Shown here in pieces: positions 57,092 through 64,000 of a DNA stretch of 64,000 nucleotides. Numbering within the stretch: the stretch's first letter is position 1; each line of letters starts with the position of its first letter. The DNA is from Synanceia verrucosa. Lineage: Eukaryota > Chordata > Actinopteri > Perciformes > Synanceiidae. The translations under genes and the position numbers were made by a program. The notes beneath the pieces are model-generated. The model searched no databases, was not told the origin of the DNA, and worked only from the letters and a program-made list of their open reading frames with translations. The stretch lies in the NCBI GenBank assembly GCA_029721515.1, contig CM056554.1, forward strand, positions 27,783,736 to 27,847,735. Reading direction: 5' to 3'.

Positions 57092-57844
57092 GTACACACA
57101 GATAATGAACAGATAGAGAGAAAAACCTGAGTTATGGTATGTCTATATTAGTTACATTAACTATAGTATACATTGCAGTACATGCCATAAGTACTATATG
57201 CTATATTCATTAAAACAGAAGAGGTTCAGTTTGAACGAAATTTGATGTTTGATCAGAGGGAGATTGTTTCCTACCTACTGCAGGTTGTATCTGCTCTGTT
57301 TATCTGCTCAACTCTCACATTTTAACTTCCTCACTGGAACTCCAAGCAGCAGGTTTTTAAAAAATCAGATTGGGTCAGAAAATACATAAAAGCTCCTGAA
57401 TGTGATTGTTTTCTTTTTGTGTTTTTGATGGATGACACTAAAGAACAACTCAGGGATTAACAGCAATGCAACACATTTATATTTCTGCCAGCATCTTATT
57501 TGTCCTTATTTTCCTTTAATATCCAGTTTTCCTTCTTAACAAACAAATCCTCTTGGGTGAAAATACGACAGTAATTCCTTTTACTGCTTTCTCTGTCCTC
57601 ACCTTTTGCCTTTTGCTTGAATTTTTTGCTCTCATGTGTGAAGTTATAAAAAGAACCCTTTGCCTTAGTGGACTAACTAACAAGGCAAAATCAGACTTAA
57701 AACTCTGAAAAATGCAACCTTTTACATGCAGAAAAAGACTTCAGACTTCACAGAGAAAGGATTCTGCTCCATATTGACCACAACAGCACAACGATAGCAG
57801 GTTCAGTGTGTTAAAGTTACTCAAGATAAATCTCCTTTTAAACA
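57092..57844. other. Non-coding spacer
   Basis: No gene recognised. A possible 5' exon for the candidate at 56994-57089 lies near 57285-57350, without coding content. Confidence 0.4.
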
Positions 57845-58102
57845 TATAAAGGGGCATTCCGCAGGGCTCAATACTCGGACCTTTGCTGTTTAGTCTCTTA
57901 ATAAATGAATTTTGTTGAGAGACGAAACAGCAATAGAGACACCAGAAGCTCCTCGAATCAGAATTGCAAAATCCCATTCTGCAGGACAACATTCGGCCGG
58001 TCATCCTTTTCCTGTAAAAGTAGTAAACTCTGGAACTCACTACCATCACAAATAAAATCCATCTCAGAGTTTCAGATAATCACTGCCAGAACTGAAACCT
58101 GG

Positions 58103-58537
58103 TTAACTCTTTGAGTGCCACTGGCGAGTTATGCCATCAAAGTGTTTTTTTTGTTGTTTTTTTTTGCAGTGGATCACTGCCGGGGCTTCTGTGATTTGTA
58201 GTTGGGACATAAAGGGTTAATGTTAACTACGGGGTCAAAACAGGAAGTGGAGACGATGACATTTAGAGAGCAAAATAAACGGATTCTGGACAAAAAGTGG
58301 TGATTTTGGTGAAAGTGGCCTCTACTCTCCTCCAGATAAAACAAGAATGGAACAAGGTAAAAACAAGCATTTTTTTTTTTTCATGATACGCATCTCTTCT
58401 TTCATTTGAGCTATTCAGTGTTTTCAGAGACATAGTACAAAATATTCTGTGGGTCTAGAAATATGACTCAAAATGGACAAAAACGCTGGAAGAAGACACT
58501 TTTGATTTTAAAAAACGGCTGGCACTCAAAGAGTTAA
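58103..58537 (-). mobile_element. MITE copy D (TTAA-flanked, piggyBac-like ends), complete
   Basis: Ends TTAACTCTTTGAGTGCCA and TGGCACTCAAAGAGTTAA are exact inverses, 18 bp including TTAA. 435 bp, no coding frame. The body matches copies A-C and E, including gggtctagaaatatgactca and the cctggaacaaggtaaaaac-type block. Inserted in the C-terminal end of a LINE. The best copy for defining the family. Confidence 0.88.
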
Positions 58538-58610
58538 AGACAAAACAAAACTGCACTCATCTACAAATAATGTGTAGATTATGTGGGCGAGTGAGTGAAT
58601 GTTTAATATC

Positions 58611-58780
58611 CATCCATCCATCCATCTTCTCCATCTTATCCTCTCATAGGGTCAGGGGGGCTGGAGCCTATCCCAGCTGTCTTAGGGTGAAAGACAGGGT
58701 ACACCCTGGACAAGTGTCCAGTTCATCACAGGACACATAGAGACAGACAACCACTCACACTCACATTCACACCTACGGTC
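58611..58780 (-). mobile_element. tRNA-derived SINE, copy 3, 5' truncated
   Basis: Contains the GGATGG tail and the 3' half of the SINE. The tRNA-like head is absent. A 5-bp ATATC occurs at both ends (58606-58610 and 58781-58785), a possible short target duplication. Confidence 0.8.
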
Positions 58781-59051
58781 ATATCATGTAGATGCAATAT
58801 TTAATTATTAAATTGTGTAATATTGTCTTTTAATTGATGTACACCTATAATCTAGTGTCTTAAACTATATATTGTAAGTTCTTTTTAATTGAAGTATATT
58901 TTATACTGTACTAGAATTTTGTGGATGAGCCCAACCGAGGACTGGAGTTGAGAATTAGCACTAGCTATAAATATATTCATCACATCGGTTGCAAGCTGTA
59001 ATTTTTGACTGAATTGTCCCTGTCAAATAAATAAATAAATAAATAAAATGA

Positions 59052-59200
59052 TGCCACCATGATAGTATCACAACAGCACCATGCTAGCACCATGATCGCA
59101 TCACCATACCATGATTTCATTATGATAGCACCATGATAGCATTGTGATTAGCACCATGATAGCACCATGATAGCATTGTGATAGCACCATGATAGCATCC
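59052..59200. repeat. 10/11-bp minisatellite (CACCATGATAG)
   Basis: About 13 units of CACCATGATAG with variants CACCATG-TAG, ATTGTGATAG and CACCATGATCGCAT. It abuts the end of the Tc1-like pseudogene. Confidence 0.85.
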
Positions 59201-59710
59201 TCTCTCAGCTGCGGCAGATTTGCTGAACTTCCATGATGCTCAACTGCAGTTCCTCCACATCCCAAAGGTTCTACTGGTCTGATGGATCTGCTGACCCTGT
59301 AGGCCACTGGAGTCCAGTGAAACCAGTTTGAGATGATCTGAACTTTGTGACATGGAGCATTATCCTGCAGGAAGTAGCCATCAGAAGGTGGTCCACTGTG
59401 GACATAAAGGGATGGACATGGTCAGCAGCAATTCTCAGGTAGGCTCAGGTGCTATTAAGTCCTTGGTTGGAACCAGTGGTTATTAGACTTCCCTTCCTGT
59501 TGCCTTTCTATCATCTCTAACCAGTCTGACCTCTGACCTCTGGCATCAACAACACATTTTGACTGACTGGATACTTACCCTTTTTCAGACCGTTCTTTGG
59601 AAACCAGAGATGATTGAAGTGAATCCCAGTAGATCAGCAGTTTCTGAAACAGTCTCTCACACTCAGAATCTCTTAAATCAACTTTCTTCAACATTCTGAA
59701 ACTCAGTTTG
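59200..59710 (-). pseudogene. Tc1-like transposase, internally deleted and decayed
   Basis: On the minus strand the helix-turn-helix region reads SETADLLGF (about 59575-59660), followed by a stop. The middle, including the first catalytic Asp, is deleted. At about 59400-59310 the frame reads PSDGYFLQDNAPCHKVQ and IISNWF, with the second catalytic Asp in QDNAP. The C-terminal LPQLREDAIM ends in the minisatellite at 59200. The terminal inverted repeats are not seen. Confidence 0.75.
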
Positions 59711-60824
59711 AAACTCAGCAGTTAATGAGTTACACAGTCTGAACAGAATAATATTAGTTCTTCTGAACTTTTCATACTAACATAACACATTTATGTTACA
59801 CAAGTCTACAGTTTAAAATGTTATGTAAAGTTGAGTTTTTCTCGTGATTCATTTGCCATAGACAACATTCCACTTCTACAAAGTTTATGTCCCAGCCTGC
59901 TGAGTGATGGATCATTCCTTTGATCACTCCCACCCTCCTGGATGCACTGTTCATTTTTATTCTGGATTAAAGATCAGATATGACCAACACCACATAGGAT
60001 GTAGGCCAAGCCCTGGTGTGTTAAAGCAACTGGACTGAATTCAAAGTCAAATCTAATCCTTCACTTGAATCGTTATGAGTTATGAGCTGGCATGTGTTAA
60101 AAAAACACTCATATTTAATGACCTGGATGTTTTAACATCTGCCAGCCTTCCTCAGCACGTCAATAAAATATCTGTTTACATGCTGTAGAAATGTGTATGT
60201 GTATTGACATAATGTTGTTTTAGTTTAGATAAATCTCAGCTAATAAGTGATCGTGTTTATTAAAAAGTATTGCAAAATAATAAAATCAGCTTCTTTTAAG
60301 TGAGTAAATGAAGACACCATAACATTGGTTCATTGTGGGCCCAGTAAACAGTGTTCACAGGAAGCAGAGCATATATTATATTTTATAATTCATCTTTAAA
60401 AAAGTTTATTGGTGGTTACTTTTTGCAGTGCAGCCAGAGTGAGCTGTTACACCTTTGAGTCAATGATATTAAAGAGATCTGGGTAGAAGGTCAGCAGTGG
60501 AGCCCCATTCATTCTCATGAAAGATGCTCAGTGGTGCATGAAGCTAAAAAAAATCATTTTCACAAAATAAAGTGATGTTTCCTTTGACCTCCCAGTCCTC
60601 TGTCTCTGGATCACTCACATGAATGGAGAACAGAAGTAACTCAACAGGTGTTACAACCACTAATTTAAATAAGTGCTGTTGGTACTGCTGAGTTACACAC
60701 ATCTCTGATGCAATGTAAGTCAACTTGTTATTCACTTTACTCAGTTGTTAGTCACAGAAAAAAATTGCGCTGCCTTTTTTCCACACTTTATTCATCTGAT
60801 AATTGTGTTTAATCAACAGTTTCA

Positions 60825-60825
<1 letters not shown>
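59711..60825. other. Non-coding stretch
   Basis: No gene or recognised repeat on either strand. Confidence 0.45.

Positions 60826-60862
<37 letters not shown>
60826..60862. repeat. (ATT)n microsatellite
   Basis: About 12 pure ATT units. Confidence 0.95.
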
Positions 60863-60879
60863 GTCATTACTGTTTTTTT

Positions 60880-60997
60880 TCTAACTACTGCAATGTGTCT
60901 GTGATTTTGTCTATGTTGCTGTGGCAAGTGAATTTCCCCCATTGGGGGATGAATAAAAAACTATTCTATTCTATTCTATTTCATTCTATTCTATTCC
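60880..60997 (+). mobile_element. LINE 3' end with TTCTA tail
   Basis: GAATTTCCCCCATTGGGGGA followed by TGAATAAAAAACTATTC and TTCTA units, typical of a fish LINE 3' UTR end. The same sequence in reverse is at 17986-18060. Confidence 0.65.
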
Positions 60998-61294
60998 ATG
61001 ATTGGCCGCTATGTAAGATTTAAGATATCAGTAGGATAGCATTAGCTTTGTCTACAGATAAGCCACAGTTTATACCTCTTTGGTTGTTTATATCCTCATT
61101 AGTCCGGTTGGTAGCTCAGTTAGCCTATAGGGCGTCAGATCACTTTATAATTAAATCTTTAACTATAATTAACTATTTCTCAAACAAGCTCTTAAACAGT
61201 CCTGCAGGAGGAACACAAACGCCATAAAGCAAAACTGGAAGTTTATAATATTCAACTGTATAAGCATACTCTGTCTTATTTTTGTTCCTCTCCC

Positions 61295-61790
61295 TTAACT
61301 CACTGAGTGCCAGCCCTTTTTTTCAAACAGAAAGGGCCTTGTGCCAGCATTTTAGACTCATCTTTCATGATGCACAGAATATTTTGTACTATGACTCTGA
61401 AAACAGTGAATAGCTCAAATGAAAGAAGAGACTCCCTATTTCATCATGAAAAAAATGTTTGTTTTTATCTTGTTCCATTCTTGTTTTATCAGAGGTAGAG
61501 TAGAGGACACTTTCACCAAAATCAACACTTTTTCTCCACATTCTGTTTGTTTTGCTCTCTCTCGACGACGATCTCGATCGTCTCCACTTCCTGCTTTGAT
61601 CTCTGTGGTGTATACCATCTCTTTATGTCCTGACTACAAATCCCAGAATCCCCACCATTACCCACAGGCTGTGTGAGAGCGCCCTTTTGGCTTGCTGCCG
61701 AAAAACCACTTTGACGTATATATACGTCAATGGCACTCAGGCGTTGGATTTTAAAGGACATAAATATATCCTTGGCAGTCAAAGAGTTAA
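61295..61790 (+). mobile_element. MITE copy E (TTAA-flanked, piggyBac-like ends), complete
   Basis: Starts TTAACTCACTGAGTGCCAGC and ends TTGGCAGTCAAAGAGTTAA, giving inverted ends and TTAA on both sides. 496 bp, longer than copy D. The extra length is at the right end, where a palindromic TGACGTATATATACGTCA and a second GGCACTCA/GGCAGTCA pair are present. No coding frame. Confidence 0.85.
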
Positions 61791-64000
61791 TCAGTAATAC
61801 TAATCACAATTCTAGATTTCTGTGGTGTTTAATCAAAAACAGGGGCTTCCTCTGGAATATCCTTCCTGCCTATTAAACTCTATGGACTCCACAACTTACA
61901 CTCAATACCTCATAATAAGAAACCTTCATAAAAATGATCACACTGACTGACTCCTTTATAACCAGTACTAGCAAGACTTTTCTCTGATTAACTGCAGGTT
62001 TGTGACTGATAATTTGATGTCCTTCATGAAATCAAACAGCTAAAGTGCTCATGGCACTGGGATGTTATGAAAAATTCTGTCATCTCCATAGCTATAATAA
62101 TTTAACAACACTCCACCCACAAATTCTGGATTATCAGTAATTTATCAATAATCTAGAAAATACCAAACACGAGACACTCTGTTTGGACATCCTCTCTATC
62201 CTACAGTATTTATATGCACTGAGCATATCTTTAATTAACACCTCCTCTTCCCTGTCTCTATTTAGGATGCTAATGTGGTATGTTGCCTAGTTTAAATAAA
62301 GCAGCAGGAACAGGAAAAAGGTAAGAGAACAAAAGGTTCAAAAGCTTCTGCAAAAGTGTCCTCCAACTCACCGTCATCTTAAATAAGTGCTCGTCATGTG
62401 TTTGTGGTTATTGTTGTGGGATGGATGGTGGCGTGATCAGAACTGAGTTTTCCTGCTTCAGTCACTTGCTGATACCAACGAAAAGAAAATGGGAATAGTG
62501 GAACGAGCCATACTGGAGCAGTTTTTGTTCTCTTTGGTAGCAGGCAGACAACATCCCTTGTAAGTCAACCACAAAAGAAGTTTCAAAATAAATACTCAAA
62601 TACTGTGCTTTAAGGCTGTGTAGGCAATGGTCCACTGTGTGTGCATTCAAGTGCTGCCAGTCCAAGTCCAAAAGAAAGCTTTTATCAGCCTACTCCTTCC
62701 ACTCCAATCTTCCCCTCCTTTCCTTTTCTCTTCCTGCCTTTCTCTCCTCTTTCATCCCGTCTCTCCCTCCCTTTGTGTCCATGTCCCAGCACTGGAGCAC
62801 TGAGCCCTCTGGTTGAGAGCGCTCTGCTGGAGAACAAAACATACCACAGCCTTTCATGAGCCTCCACCTCAACAAGACATTTCTTATTTTCTAAGTAAGC
62901 AACAGCTAAATTCAGATTGAGATACAAAAACTTTCTCTCTTTCTCTCTCTCTCTCTGTTCTTCCTCTTCTTCGCCCACCTCAGCTGTTTATCCTCACTGC
63001 TACTGTGTGCCATCATGCTTGTTAAAATACATCATTCCAGACTGGTCTTATTCCCAGAACATCTAGTACAGAGCCTCTGTTCCGTCTGTCGGCCATTTGT
63101 GATACCAAGGTGCCCTTAAGCACCAGTTAGAGGCACCAAGTCGTCCATTAACAACAATATGAACCCATCCGCAGCAGTAAACAACAACTAGAAGTGACTG
63201 TGACCATAAAGAGACACTGAGCAGACGGACGGGATGCCACAAATGAAATGACGCAAAGGGGTGTGACAACATATGACAGCAACAGTATATGATTAGAGCT
63301 ATCGTAGTGCTGTATAAAAATGTCTACCATAAAATATATAATATAAGGTTCTGTTGTTTATATCATAATTTTAACATGTAGCTACTTAGCTAGCTCTGTT
63401 GCTATGCTAACATTAATGTTACTCTGGTTGTGGTTTAGATACGCCATGTAAAGCACAACTCAATGTCAGAATGTCACCTTCACTAGCTAGGACTGCTTAA
63501 TGGCAGTAAACAGAGGTAAAGTAGCATGGAGGATGTTGTGTTGCATGTGAATGATTTATTAGTGCTTAAACATCTTAATTACCAGCCAAACTGCATAATA
63601 AAAGTACAGCGCAAGCATAGCTGGACTTTTAGTCACTCTCAAAGTAAGCCTTCAGAATAAAAGCAAATTGGGGATATAACACTGATTGCACCACAGAGGA
63701 GATGGAAAGCGAAAGCAAATCAGAAAAAAATACTATATTGTATAAATATGTATATCATTTCCGGGATATAAACTTGGCTGTATCGGGATATAGAATTTGG
63801 TTCATCAGCTCTATATATGATCATTGTTTGTTTTTCACCTTAGGAGCTCTTTTAAGGGCTGAGATACTTTGTAAATAACTTTTATCTTTACTAGGATGTA
63901 GTTTTACTTTGAAGGAGCAATCCCGTCACCAGGAGCAACTCTTCTTTTACAAGGCTACTTTATTGGACAAACCAATTTTTCCCTAATCTGTCTTGGTGAG
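61791..64000. other. Non-coding stretch with pyrimidine-rich tracts
   Basis: No gene recognised. Polypyrimidine runs lie at about 62685-62790 and a CT microsatellite at about 62930-62975. The rest is AT-rich, ordinary sequence. Confidence 0.45.

Larger units (their letters stand above)
57845..59047 (+). mobile_element. Internally deleted LINE carrying a MITE and a SINE
   Basis: At 57850 the frame reads GIPQGSILGPLLFSLLINEF, a reverse transcriptase core motif. Then, from about 57905, it jumps to the C-terminal NQNCKIPFCRTTFG and KLWNSLPSQIK. Hundreds of codons, including the catalytic Asp box, are missing between. The 3' UTR resumes at about 58786 and ends with AATTGTCCCTGTCAAATAAA and an AAAT tail at 59047. 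MITE D (58103-58537) and a SINE (58611-58780) interrupt it. Clade not fixed. Confidence 0.7.

Noticed and set aside
56461..57099. 212-codon minus-strand open frame
   Set aside because: It runs through a solo LTR with a clear target duplication. Only the 96-bp segment at its start looks like an exon.
61100..61170. tRNA-like words (GGTAGCTCAGTTAG...GGCGTCAGA)
   Set aside because: Only an A-box-like part is present. There is no B box, no anticodon stem and no acceptor stem pairing, so it is not called as a tRNA.
62641..62978. Pro/Ser-rich and Glu/Arg-rich open frames
   Set aside because: They come from polypyrimidine DNA read in both directions.

Overview
The window looks like teleost fish nuclear DNA, most probably intergenic or intronic. 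The evidence is the repeat content: CR1/Rex1-, L2-, L1- and RTE/Rex3-type LINEs, a tRNA-derived SINE with a GGATGG tail, Tc1-like transposons, a chromodomain Gypsy element with related solo LTRs, TTAA-flanked MITEs, CA and ATT microsatellites and long minisatellites. No complete host gene was recognised. The only host-like coding pieces are two spliced-looking exons of a multi-copy C2H2 zinc-finger family at the left edge (215-521 plus, 482-1054 minus) and one weak candidate exon at 56994-57089 (minus).

Layout. 1-3.2 kb: two oppositely oriented exon fragments and AT-rich DNA. 3.2-7.3 kb: a CR1/Rex1-type LINE (minus) nested inside a TTAA-flanked MITE. 8.68-9.91 kb: a complete but inactivated Tc1-like transposon. 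10.2-10.6 kb: a second MITE copy. 13.0-14.05 kb: a long inverted-repeat element. 14.77-17.2 kb: a 65-bp satellite of about 37 copies. 17.38-18.79 kb: a solo LTR with a 5-bp duplication, itself carrying a SINE and a LINE tail. 21.4-25.3 kb: an almost full-length L2 LINE (minus). 27.46-28.29 kb: a 51-bp minisatellite. 29.8-30.2 kb: a third MITE. 32.6-37.4 kb: an L1-type LINE (plus) with recognisable ORF1 and ORF2. 38.4-38.8 kb: a SINE with an 11-bp target duplication. 39.5-41.7 kb: a non-coding element with GGGCCC termini and heavy internal duplication. 41.9-43.2 kb: a Rex1-like LINE remnant split by a 24-bp minisatellite.

43.7-51.9 kb is a three-level nest. An unclassified roughly 2-kb element (here called Z) was split by a minus-strand Gypsy element, whose integrase gene was then split by a second Z copy. 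52.0-54.4 kb: an 11-bp tandem array with a 5'-truncated second L2 copy inside it. 56.1-56.8 kb: another solo LTR (duplication GTATA). 57.8-59.05 kb: an internally deleted LINE carrying a MITE and a SINE. 59.05-59.7 kb: a decayed Tc1-like transposase whose C-terminal codons merge into an 11-bp minisatellite. 61.3-61.8 kb: the fifth MITE. The rest is low-repeat DNA in which I see no genes.

The features do not form a pathway. The window reads as a record of successive insertions. The two L2 copies look very similar by eye, which suggests recent L2 activity, whereas all coding sequences seen are interrupted. The most notable items are the Z element, the five TTAA MITEs and the cases where tandem arrays have grown out of transposon coding sequence.
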